Shown one piece after another: positions 47,346 to 57,608 of a DNA stretch of 64,000 nucleotides (position 1 is its first letter; each line of letters starts with the position of its first letter). The stretch comes from Sorex araneus (lineage: Eukaryota; Chordata; Mammalia; Eulipotyphla; Soricidae). Position numbers and translations under genes: made by a program. Where the stretch lies: assembly GCF_027595985.1 (NCBI RefSeq), contig NC_073302.1:164407951-164471950 (forward strand), written 5' to 3'. The notes under the pieces are model-generated. The model did no database searches, was not told the DNA's origin, and saw only the letters and a list, made by a program, of their open reading frames with translations.

Positions 47346-48095
47346 AGTAATAGCGCCCTGTAAATTAACTTGACATTTGATGCAGAAAAACCCTAAAAGC
47401 TTACAAAAGACATTGAAAACAAAAGCCACTCAGGACCCACACTACATATATTGTGGATTTAAGAGATCTGGAAGGTGGTTATTCTATTGTAACCAACACA
47501 TACAGCCTTCATCTTCTTTGTTAAGACAATTCAGTCATTCTTTGTTACAGGCATGGTATCCGTCAAACCAGGAAACAATATTTTCTGCCAAAAACAAAAA
47601 CCAAAACCCTCAAACAACCCAACCCTAAAACTCCAACTGATACTATAATGACAATCATTCAACCAATTTTGCGCTTAATAATGATTCAACCAATTTGACA
47701 CTTCAAAATAAAGCAAGACATTGCTAACGTGAAAAAAAATGCTAAAAACTATGACTTTATGTTTCCTTGGTAAATAAGACATGTTGACATAGTTAAGATG
47801 TAAATAATGTAAGATGCGCCAGAGAACGGTGTGAATCTTGCTGAACATGAGATCTTCACAAATATGTTGTGTCTTAAAATTTTGCCATTCAAGGGATTTA
47901 ATTTTTTTTTCATGCTTGGAAATCCCTGAATCCTTTTTATGGAAAAAAAAATTTGGGTTCAAAGAAGGACTATTGATAAAATATTAAATGGTTCTTTGAC
48001 ATCAGCTGCCATGTGGGGCTGGAGGGAAGCACACAGCATATTTAAGCCATTAGACATGCAGGAATGTTAACATTATTATGCGTTATTGTGTCTGG
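47346..48095. other. No recognised gene or repeat
   Basis: Frames of 83 and 95 codons show no domain. Confidence 0.45.
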
Positions 48096-48102
48096 CTGTG
48101 TG

Positions 48103-48240
48103 ACCCCCCTCCCTCTCTCTTCTCAATCTCTCTCTCTTCTCTCCCCCTCTCTCCTCTGCCTCTCCTCTGCCTCTCTCACTTTCCCTCCCTTCTTCCCTCC
48201 TCCCCACCTTTCTCCTGTCTCTCCTTCTCTACCTTTGCAG
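48103..48240. repeat. Polypyrimidine (CT-rich) tract
   Basis: About 135 bp of imperfect CT/CCT repeats; the two frames across it are low-complexity translations. Confidence 0.88.
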
Positions 48241-50740
48241 AGCCTGCTACACTGCATCTTACAAATGTCTGGCCTTATAGTTTACAAGCACAGAACTGTA
48301 CTGGTAAAAATGCATAATCTTAGCATCTGTGCTTCTTGATATTCATGGATTTATTTACAAGTCCCTGTGTTCTACTTTTTTTGCCTGTTTCTATGGTTTA
48401 TATTATTACTGTCATGCCTATACTCTTGTGGGAATTTCAAATAAGAATCAAGATATAACTGGCAAATATTCTGTAATGCAGTCTGCATTTCCATAATTTA
48501 GCTGTTTTTTTTTAAAGGAGACAATTTAAAGAGGTTTATGGACTTAAGGATATATGGAGTATTTTGATTGGCTTTTTTTTAGTACTTCAACTGCTTAAGG
48601 TTCAGTTTGTGTAAAATGGATGTAATAAAATAAATTTATGTACATATGTGCTTGTGTATATGTAAATGCATTTAGAATGAAAAAGTTCATAAATCTCAGT
48701 CAAATTTCCTGATTAAGTTCACTATATTCACATTTTGCAACATTAAGATATTTCACAAAGAGGTTCAAAGGTAAAAGGCTAGCATTTTATTTCTTCTTTA
48801 GATTCTAGCTTTTCACAAAAACCTTAAATATTTACAAAGCAAGTATTCTTCCTGTGTTCCCGTAGCCCCTCAATACACACCCCTCCCATTCATGGAGTTA
48901 GTTTAACAGAAGCCTTTTAGTACACACCATAAGTCAAAGAAATCTTCCCCCTTTTTTAAGCAGAAAAATATATAAAGTCTTTAAAATAATTTAATTAACA
49001 CCAAAATTAGAAATTTAACTTCCTTTACAATAATCTTCCATTCATCTCATACCTATCTTCCTCCAATAGAATTTCACCTTCGAATTATCAATGAACTTAT
49101 TTTGAGGGATTAATATTCTTCAGTTGAATGTAATATTGAAATTCAGGAAGTCCATGTATATGCCTTGCTATTTATAGCTCCAGTTTAATTACTCTCCGTT
49201 AAACTGCCTAGACAGTGAAATGAATTTATGAATATCTTTCAAGACAGCCACAGTTTGGAACTGTAGATGAGAGAACATGCATTGGTGAAGGACACTGCAT
49301 TAAACAATCCCTATGTATGTATTCTTGAAAATCCACACTCTCTAGAAAAATGTTACATATGAGAACATTTTGATAAAGGGTTGTGATATAGTATTAAAGT
49401 GTGGGATATGCCAGATGTAAAGATCTTCACATGTACAGTTATCACACATGCTCAGCAGCAAGGGTTATTAAGTAGGATTCATTCCTTTATTGGAGAGGGA
49501 GGGAACTAATTTACAGAGAAGAGCTAAGCAATTGTTTAGCTCAAGTCTGTCTAGTTTATTGTGAAGCATATGGAGTATTTTTCCAAAGCACATATCAGTA
49601 GTAAAGCAATTTACAGCTCAGGATATTTTTTAAAAAGATATTCATTTTATTAAGAGTTAATAATATAAGGTGTGCAAAAAGATATACATGTCTTTGCAAT
49701 TCATGTTGTTGCTGTGCTTCTATTGTGTCTGGGCTCCATCACGGCTGGGAGATGGGGAGCCAGCATGCAGTGCAAGAGGGTAGCAGAAAAAGCCCCAAAC
49801 AAACACTTAGAGCATTTTCTAATTATCTCTAATTACAACAACGCTTCTTTTTTTCTCCCCTGAGGTGGGCAGGGAGAATGGTAGAAAGATGATCATGAGT
49901 ACTGATCATATCTATGTTGTTAAATAATATTAATAATTTTGGGGTCCAGAGGATGATAAGATGATATTTACATTCTAAATTTTCAAGCACCTCAGTCTAC
50001 CCATTAAAGTGATGACAGAAAAATGAATCTAAATGTGTAGGCATTAAACATTTAAATTCTCTACTCCCTGGTCATTATAATACCGACTGTCATATTTTAC
50101 ACCTTCCCCTCCCCCACTATGCTTTTGCTGATTTGACTTCATTTACATTGGCTCATTATGCATCCAGCCTTTGTTCTACTGAACGGAATACAGTACAGTG
50201 ACAAAGCAAAACTTACATGTCTGCTAGAATATTTTTCTGATTTAAAAATTAGGTTTCACTACTTAAATTTACATTTAACTTCCCAACACTGTTTAAATTG
50301 GAAGCAAGTCTTTTCTTATACAATAACTATAATCTATATGCAATTATTTTTAAAGTGGTTAAAATTACCTCAAAATGTCATTAGGAAATGACATTTAAGA
50401 CCTTTTTATAACAAATATTCTACTGCTACCTAGGCAATATTATCATATTAGAAGTACTAAGTTGTTCTTTCCCAGCTTCTTTCTGAATTTCTGTGTAGGC
50501 CCAAGGAGCAAGCTTTTATCTATTTTATATAAAGTTCATTGTTTAGAGATGTCCCTTATGGGTCTTATTTTCATGTATCAGACAACAAAGGTAATGTCAA
50601 TCCTTTAAAAAAATATTCTGCTTTGCATTTCTTGCAATTAAAAGGTTTTCTGATTTACAAACCAAATTTTCATCAAATTAAAAGGAAGTCCTAGCTGACC
50701 GATCACATAGAAAAATATGAAAGTTACATTGAGCTTTAAA
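48241..50740. other. Insertion-poor AT-rich sequence
   Basis: No gene or clear repeat supported. Confidence 0.5.
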
Positions 50741-50905
50741 TGTCTATCCCCATGACAGCGCATCCTATCTTTTCATTTGTTACAACCAATGGAGACATGG
50801 GATTAATCTAATACAGCCTAATTAAACACCCATTCACACTGGAGGGTTTTTAATGGTACTAGTGGAGCAAATGCTACTTTGAATCAGTTATATTTGCATC
50901 TATTT
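50740..50905. promoter_or_regulatory. Possible conserved non-coding element
   Basis: catgacagcgcatcctatc, gggattaatctaatacagcc, taattaaacacccattcacac and tttaatggtactagtggagc combine Otx/homeodomain-like sites without repeat signature. Texture only. Confidence 0.28.
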
Positions 50906-51925
50906 GAAGTTAGACAATAGATATTTTTGAATACAAAGAAAATAGACAAAAATAAAATATTAAGAGGCAAGCCTATAAAAAAATGGACACCGTTTCTTAT
51001 TTCCTGCAAAGATAATAGCCATATCTGAAATTTAGGTTTTAATCTAATTAAAAAAACATTTTTTTAACCAAGATACTTCTAATTTGTTATCTATCAAAAT
51101 GTGTAACAATGGTCACAGTGGCTACATATATGAGATACCATGTTGGAAGTGCAAGTCATCATTATGTCTCCTTGGCTCTGTTAAATCATTGTGCAATCTC
51201 TTGCTTATCCCTTAACCTGCTTGTGCTTTGATTTTATTCATCCATAAGAATGGAAATATTGTCCCTTATCTACCACTATAGGACTATATCTAGCAAAGTT
51301 TAATTAGGACCATTTATTGATCTTAGAAAGAATCTTATGAATGCAAACTTTTTTTTAATTAATTTTATGCTACTTGTAGAAATACAGGTTGTGTACTTAT
51401 CTAGTCTAGTTCATTTACTTAAGTGTGGCATGTGAAAGTCTGGAGTTAATAAAAGTAAAATCTACACGCTTCATTGTATTTCTTGGAGGTGGAAGCAATT
51501 GCCCACATCTTGGCCATTTATGTTATATAACCTTGTTATCATCTGCAAAATATTTCTATGAGTGTAATTGGCTTTAGAAGATGGTTTCTGCAGTTGCAGT
51601 AATGGACATGGCAGTATTCAGAGAGTTCAAGCCTGTAGGAGAATTAGAAATTCAGCAAAGAATTCTCACACCAGTGACAACTTAAGGGAAGCAAACAAAG
51701 TAAGATTTTTAAGCTTCAACTGCTTTGAAATTATCTTCTCTTTTAATTCCTAGAAATTTTACAGATTCAACAATATATAACTCTAATGCAGAAATCTATG
51801 AGATAGTTTGATCTAAATTTTTATCAGGAGTTACCTACACACCTCCCTTAAACTCTACCACTTTCAAAATATATTAGACATAACTCTACTTCCATCTTTA
51901 GGACTAAAATGGTGTTATTTTATTC
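50906..51925. other. No recognised gene or repeat
   Basis: AT-rich; marks the end of the insertion-poor tract. Confidence 0.5.
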
Positions 51926-51927
51926 CT

Positions 51928-52312
51928 TTTTTATTTTTAATTGGATCCAGGGGCTATACAACTGTGCTCAGGACTTACTCCTGGCTCAGTTCAGGAATCA
52001 CTCGAAGTGCTGCTTGGGGGCCATAAGTTCATAAACTTGTGGATCGCTTGGGCCCCCCACAATAGTACAGCAGTGTGATAAAGTACTTGCCTTGCATGTA
52101 ACTGATCCAACTTTGATCCCCAGAATTTTATATGGTGCCCTGAGCCCTGCCATGAGTGATCAATGAGCGTACAACTATGAGTAAGCCCTCAGCACCTCCA
52201 AGTTTGATGTCCCTGCCAAAAAACAAGCAAACAAACAAAATCCTGTAAGGATCAAACTAGGGTCTATGCAACGCAAGCACTTACCCCTCACTCTATCTCT
52301 CCACTCCTATGG
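51928..52312 (-). mobile_element. Old SINE split by another SINE
   Basis: The left part (ctgtgctcaggacttactcctgg ... gtgctgcttgggggccata, 51,928-52,049) and the right part (ggatcaaactagggtctatgc ... ctctatctctccactcc, 52,241-52,312) make one reverse-strand SINE interrupted by a forward SINE. Confidence 0.7.
52050..52240 (+). mobile_element. A-tailed SINE inserted in a SINE
   Basis: gggccccccacaatagtacag, gccttgcatgtaactgatcc, tttgatccccagaatt, tgatgtccctgccaaaaaac and a (CAAA)n tail. Full length and diverged, so the nesting is not recent. Confidence 0.75.
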
Positions 52313-53100
52313 TATTTTATTTCTTGCCACTTCAATTGAATCATGTGTTAAACAATGGGGTTGAGTTAGATTATGACCCTTTCCAGATCTAAAATTAATC
52401 TTGCCAGTATCTGGACATACAATTCTTGGAATTAAGCACACAGACAACATGCCCAAATCTAAATAATGTTTTAGCAGGTATTTGTTCTCTTATTTGTGAA
52501 TGTTTGTTAAACATTGACTATATGTAGGCATTTGTTAGATTCTTGAAACCTGGGAAGAGTAGATCTGGAGACAAAGATAATGCTTACTTTACTAAACTCT
52601 GACCAGATTTCTATGATCACTAACAGCTTGACAACATGTGTGCTTTAAAAATATTAGGGGTTTACAGTAGATACTAGCACTGCTCACTAATACTCTGTAT
52701 CTGTCCTGATAGGAAAGTTATACCTCCTTGACTCTATGAAGTTAGGCTATGACAAATGAATTTCCTTGGTTAGTACAATGTGTGCAGAAGTAATAGGTGT
52801 CATTTGCAGCAGGAAGCTTTTAGAATCACTTTGTATTTTGCCCTGCTTTCTTTCCCCTTTGCTATAGTACCAGCAATGTTCAAAAGTTTTTTGCTCTTCC
52901 AAATTGGGTCCCAGAGTAAGGGCTACAATGGCATAGAGCAAATTGTCCAACTGATTCATAATGATTATTTAATAGAGTAGAAAATTTTTACTAAGCTGTT
53001 AGACTTTGCATGTGTATTATCATAGTATAACTTAGTCCATTGTTTCCTAGAATATGGTTTGGAGATCCCTGGTATCTCTGAAGTTCTTTCTAGGGATCCA
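52313..53100. other. No recognised gene or repeat
   Basis: Overlapping frames of 70 and 66 codons on opposite strands show no domain. Confidence 0.45.
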
Positions 53101-53134
53101 TGAGGGCAGAATTATTTTAATAAAATATGAAGAT

Positions 53135-53665
53135 GGGCCCAGAGGAATAGCACAGAGGCTTAGAGTGCCTGCCTTGCAAGCATATGGTCACAAGTTCAAA
53201 TCCCCCGTGTCTCATAGGTGCCAAGCATGATCCTGGCAGCTCTGTTTGAGCTTGGCAGCTGTGCTGTCTGCAATCTTTAACGCCACAAGTAATTTCTGAC
53301 TACACCACAGCAGATGTGTGTGAGCACTACAAAAAGAAGAATACAGTGAGCAGCCCCAAAAGTCAACACCACAGCCCAAAAGATGTGTGAGCACCCTGAC
53401 CAGGAATTGTGACCTCTGGGGAGCACATGTATGTGCCCTGCAGCAACTCTTTCTGATCATAAGAACTATAACTTGTGTACTCCAGGGACAGCGTGACCCC
53501 AGCAAGCTCATGTGCAAGCACCCTAACTAAAGGAGAGTCAAACTTGGGGAGCAGCATCCTGCAGTGTGTGTGAGCACTGAAAACAAATGTGCACCCCAGA
53601 AGCACCAGAGCTAAAAACTGCCACAACCAGGCATGTGTGCACCCACAGGTTATCACAATCACAAC
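53135..53665 (+). mobile_element. Second SINE family with long 3' body
   Basis: Head gggcccagaggaatagcacagagg with gccttgcaagcatatgg and gttcaaatccccc (B box). Then a body unlike the common SINE: gatcctggcagctctgtttg, followed by several spaced variants of gtgtgagcac and catgtgtg to about 53,660. The copy at 54.14 kb shares the ctggcagctc and tgtgtgag...ccacaacca features. The opposing frames of about 100 codons are shadows. Confidence 0.55.
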
Positions 53666-53858
53666 ATTTATAGCAACAATGAAGGGAAGGGGTGAGGAGG
53701 GAACAAAAAATAGAAAAATGATAGCTACCTAGCTGAATAGATAGATAATTCCCTTTAGCCCTTATTCTCTCACAAGTTTGGAATTTTCTCAAGTCTAGAA
53801 TGGCATATGGGGTTGCAACAAATGCATGAAGAAACTAATATAAGAATCTGAAACTTAG

Positions 53859-54030
53859 TCTGGAGCAATAGTTGAAGGGTTTAAAGTGCAAGCAAGGCAA
53901 GCACTGACCTGGGTTTGATTCACCGCGTGATGTGGTCCCCCAAGACCCTACCAGAGTGATTCTTGATGATAGTAAAGAGTAAATCTTTAGTACACTCAGG
54001 TATGGATCCAAACGAACAAACAAAAAGACT
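53859..54030 (+). mobile_element. A-tailed SINE, diverged
   Basis: tctggagcaatagttgaagg, caaggcaagcactgacc, gggtttgattcaccg, gatgtggtcccccaagacc, tatggatccaaacg plus an A-rich tail. Confidence 0.75.
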
Positions 54031-54069
54031 TATTTGTGTTAATATACAATAGAATAGTTTTATTCACTT

Positions 54070-54088
54070 GAAATAATATATATACACA

Positions 54089-54121
<33 letters not shown>

Positions 54122-54122
54122 T
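54070..54122. repeat. (TA)n microsatellite
   Basis: atatatacacatatatgtgtgtatatata run. Confidence 0.92.
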
Positions 54123-54149
54123 ATTTTCTTTAAAAGGCAGCGGAGCAGC

Positions 54150-54620
54150 AGAGCACAGGCCATAGCTCAGTGACTGAGAGTATCAGCTCGGCAGTTGAGG
54201 CTACAAATTCAATCCCTGGAACTGCTACAGGTGCAGATGTAAGTCTCAGAGCTTCTGTTCTGTGTGCCTGGCAGCTCCATCTACATCGCTGGCACTGTGG
54301 CTACTGGGTGAGAATCTCCCACTCAAAAATAAGATGCGTGCATAGTCCAGCAGGTAGGGCACTAGCCTTTCACGTGGTCAGCCCGGGTTGGGTCTCCACC
54401 ATTACATATGCCCCCACGAGTCCTGTTAGGAGTGACCTCTGAGTAAATGCTGAACACCACCGGTGTGGCCCAAAGACCAAAATTTATTTTTAGAAATTTA
54501 AATAAGATGTGTGAGTAGCACAGTTGGGAAGTCCTGCCCCCAACAGATATACATGTGAGTACCACAACCATGTTGTGTGTGACCCCTGTCATTGCAGAAA
54601 CATCACAGAAAAGGAAAGAG
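54150..54620 (+). mobile_element. Second SINE family, interrupted copy
   Basis: Head region ggccatagctcagtgactg, caaattcaatccctgg, then gcctggcagctccatctac. It is interrupted at 54,341-54,499 and resumes with tgtgagtagcacag ... acatgtgagtaccacaacc ... gtgtgacccctg. Confidence 0.55.
54341..54499 (+). mobile_element. A-tailed SINE inserted in second-family SINE
   Basis: 5'-truncated copy beginning catagtccagcaggtagggc with tcagcccgggttgggtctcc and a short A/T-rich end. Flanked by a 14-bp duplication with one mismatch (54,327-54,340 and 54,500-54,513, aaataagatgcgtg / aaataagatgtgtg). Confidence 0.85.
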
Positions 54621-55929
54621 AAGGAATTAATGACTAGAATCCACTTAACAAATATTCTTTGGGTATCCTCAACAATTTCTAAAGATACTGAAGACCAAAC
54701 AGTTCGACCTATTCTGTTCTGACTGATGTAGTGAAATCCACCAGGAATAATGTATTAGAACTAATAAAGTCCTATCATCTGTGGACAGACAAACTACAAC
54801 TTTAAACGGCTGGACAGAGTTTATTCATTATGTTATTAATGATGGACAGAAACCACAAGTGGGAGTTTGTAAGTTAATCCTGAACCCACTTCCCAGCCTC
54901 ATGAATGGAGCTTCTTAATTTTATTTCACAAAAGAACAGTTGCTGCATGATGCAACCAGTATAATAATTAGTGTAGGCATAAAAAAATAAAACCCATCTC
55001 TTTGATAGAATTTGGCAGAAAGGATTTCCCTTTTTATTTTGCCAAAGAAAGTAAATGTAATTTCTTGCAGTGAGTTCAAAGATAAAAGCTAACCTATAAC
55101 ATTTCCTGACGAATGTTCAATTTGTCCAATCTATAAGCAAGACTAACAGGAAAGGGACTAGAAGACAGATGAGTTGTGAGATGAGACAGTTTCAAATCAC
55201 GCTGTAGCGCGCATTTGCATTGACCGCTACTTTCCATATTCAAGCAGAAAACAATCTGAATTGAAAATATTTGGGTCTTTCCTCTCTCTTTCAGGCTAGC
55301 AGTTTCTATCTCAATTTGCTCTTAGTGGTTTGTTGGTCCATGCGTTATCTATTGTTTCAGGCATTGACATGCATTCCTTCAACTGGATCTTAAGCTCCTA
55401 AGGGTAGTGATGAAATTGTCTATTGAATCTGCCCAGAGCCCCACCCAGTGATTGCCTAGAGCTCCGTGTGGGTCTGGGACTCTATAAAAGTCAGCAGATT
55501 AAATAGAACAAGATCGTATCTTTAATGTTATAGCTATTGGCAGACAATAAAATAAATAAGTAACTTGGGGGTGTGATAACTACCTTTTATTAATTTAAAT
55601 ATATACTCATTATTATAAAAGCAATAATGCATGAAGTATTAAAGTTATTTAAGATAAGGATAAATGGATCATATCTAGCACTATGTCTCTTTGAAGAAAA
55701 ATTCCTACTATCCAGCGTAATTCCTGGATGTAGTATGCTCTATTCCATCCTTTCATCACTGGGACATTTTCAGTTAATACTTTACTCTCTTTTATATTAT
55801 TGTGTTTAGAATTTCCTAAGGAATTTTATTAACTTAAAACATAAGATATTTCTTCTGTAACCTTGTCAATTGATTGTATTTTTCGTACAAATCCAGTTAA
55901 TTGGTCTAAATTTATACTTTGTATGAGTT
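54621..55929. other. No recognised gene; possible constrained stretch
   Basis: Mostly AT-rich. Around 55,190-55,260 (cgctgtagcgcgcatttgc, attgaccgctactttcc) is CpG-bearing and repeat-free. A 60-codon frame at 55,627-55,809 has no domain. Confidence 0.4.
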
Positions 55930-56121
55930 TGTAAATAAGTACATAAAATAAACTTATTTAATAAATTATTGTTTGATAAATTAAATATAAATTTATTTAT
56001 TTAATAATATAAATAATTATTTAAACAATATTTATATTCTTGAATTAAATATTTTTAAATTATTTAATTATATATTATTTAATACTTATATTATTAAATA
56101 AATAAATTTATATTTATTGTC
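55930..56121. repeat. Almost pure A/T block
   Basis: About 190 bp of nearly uninterrupted A and T with many ttaaat/atttaa inversions, likely able to form hairpins. An RTE-tailed SINE begins about 15 bp to its right. Confidence 0.85.
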
Positions 56122-56136
56122 TTATTAGTTTATCAG

Positions 56137-56386
56137 GGGCTAAAATGATAGCACAGTGGGTAGGAAGTTTGCCTTGCATGCGGCTGACCTGGGTTCGATT
56201 CCTCCGCCCATCTCGGAGAACCCGGCAAGCTACCAAGAGTATCTCGCCCACATGGCACAGCCTGGCAAGCTACCCGTGGCATATCCAATATGCCAAAAAC
56301 AGAAATAAGTCTCACAATGGAGATGTTACTGATGCCCACTCGAGCAAATCGATGAGTGACGGGATGACAGTGATATAGTGACAGTG
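56137..56386 (+). mobile_element. RTE-tailed SINE, full length (best forward copy)
   Basis: Head gggctaaaatgatagcacag, cttgcatgcggctgacctgg, B box gggttcgattcc, body tctcggagaacccggcaagc ... agcctggcaagctacccgtgg, atatgccaaaaacag, 3' block ctcgagcaaatcgatgag, and tail gatgacagtgatatagtgac. Flanked by attagtttatcag (56,124-56,136) and attagtgtatcag (56,387-56,399), 13 bp with one mismatch. Confidence 0.93.
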
Positions 56387-56399
56387 ATTAGTGTATCAG

Positions 56400-56846
56400 A
56401 GAATGATTAATTTGTAAGATAATGATTATCATACCCCATCTTAGCAATATATTTATTTATGTATGTATATAGAAATATACATACACTGTGTCAATAAATA
56501 GATAATGAGAATTAAAATCCTGAATTAATTCCAGTAATATCACTTTTTAAACTATTAAGGTATCAACAAAACATAAGCTTGTTTTCATTCTTGTATTAAA
56601 GAGGTAAGTTTTCCTCAAATGATTTTTAAATTGTATCACATAAACTAATTGTTTTTGTCACAGATTGAATGAGCAAGAGCATAGGTGAATATTTTCAGTG
56701 TAAATAGAATTGGTAGAATTTTTACATACATTTTCTAAGAAAAATAACTACTTTTGAAGACCAAATGATCATTTCACTTCATTCTTTATTGTTCCTTTAA
56801 GTTAATTATCCTTTTTATGTTAATTGTTTTTTTAAGAAATAATTGT
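56400..56846. other. No recognised gene or repeat
   Basis: AT-rich; nothing supported. Confidence 0.5.
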
Positions 56847-57012
56847 GGGTGCTAGAAATAGCACAGTGGGTAAGGCACTTGCCTTGCACATAACTGATCC
56901 GGGTTCAATTTCTGCCACCCCATATGATCCCTGAAGCACCACTAAGAATGATCCCTGAGTAATAGAGCCTGGAATAAGCCTGGAGCACAGCTGAGTGTGG
57001 CCCCAAAACAAA
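56847..57012 (+). mobile_element. A-tailed SINE
   Basis: gggtgctagaaatagcacag, gccttgcacataactgatcc, gggttcaatttctgcc, gagtgtggccccaaaac; short tail. Confidence 0.85.
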
Positions 57013-57017
57013 TTTCA

Positions 57018-57195
57018 TAATTTTTTTTTACTGAATCATTTTAAGATAGCCTTTTACAAAGCTGTTCATGATCAGGTTTCAGTCATAGTGTTCCAACACC
57101 CATCCCTCCATCAGTGTACATTTCCCAGCACCAGTGTCCCCAGATTCTCTCCCATCAGTCCCCACTCCCCCACCCCCACCTGCCCCTGTGGCAGG

Positions 57196-57252
<57 letters not shown>

Positions 57253-57290
57253 TTTTGGACATTGTGGTTTGCAATACAGATACTTAAATC
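57018..57290 (-). mobile_element. L1 3' end with expanded purine tract
   Basis: Reverse-strand L1 terminus: tgaatcattttaag (tail side), gctgttcatgatcaggtttcag, tccaacacccatccctcc, G-rich block (as CCCC on plus), cctgtggcagg, (CT)n, then ttgtggtttgcaatac. Order is identical to the copy at 181-547. Confidence 0.85.
57198..57250. repeat. (CT)n microsatellite
   Basis: About 26 CT units at the same 3'UTR position as the GA tract at 0.3 kb. Confidence 0.95.
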
Positions 57291-57608
57291 AAAACCAAAA
57301 CACATTTTAAACAGTGCTTATAAATCTGAACAAAGTATAAATGATAAATAACTCAATAGATTGTCTTAAAAATAACCTAAAGGTAATTATACTTAGAAAA
57401 CGTAAGTAATATTTCATTGGTATTAATTTTAAGACCTTTAATCTTAAGCTTTCTAGTAGGTTAATATCTAGTACATATCTTTTTCAGCATTTAATTACCA
57501 TAAATATAATTAATAAGTTCTTCCCTCAAATATTCTAGTAAATTATTAAAAATAGTTTCATGTGTCATGATAACAAGAAATCAATTAAAATCTTTACTCA
57601 AATTTTCA
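57291..57608. other. No recognised gene or repeat
   Basis: AT-rich spacer before composite C. Confidence 0.5.

Noticed and set aside
53212-53792. Three minus-strand frames of 84-101 codons
   Set aside because: They cross the second-family SINE body in different frames and show no domain.
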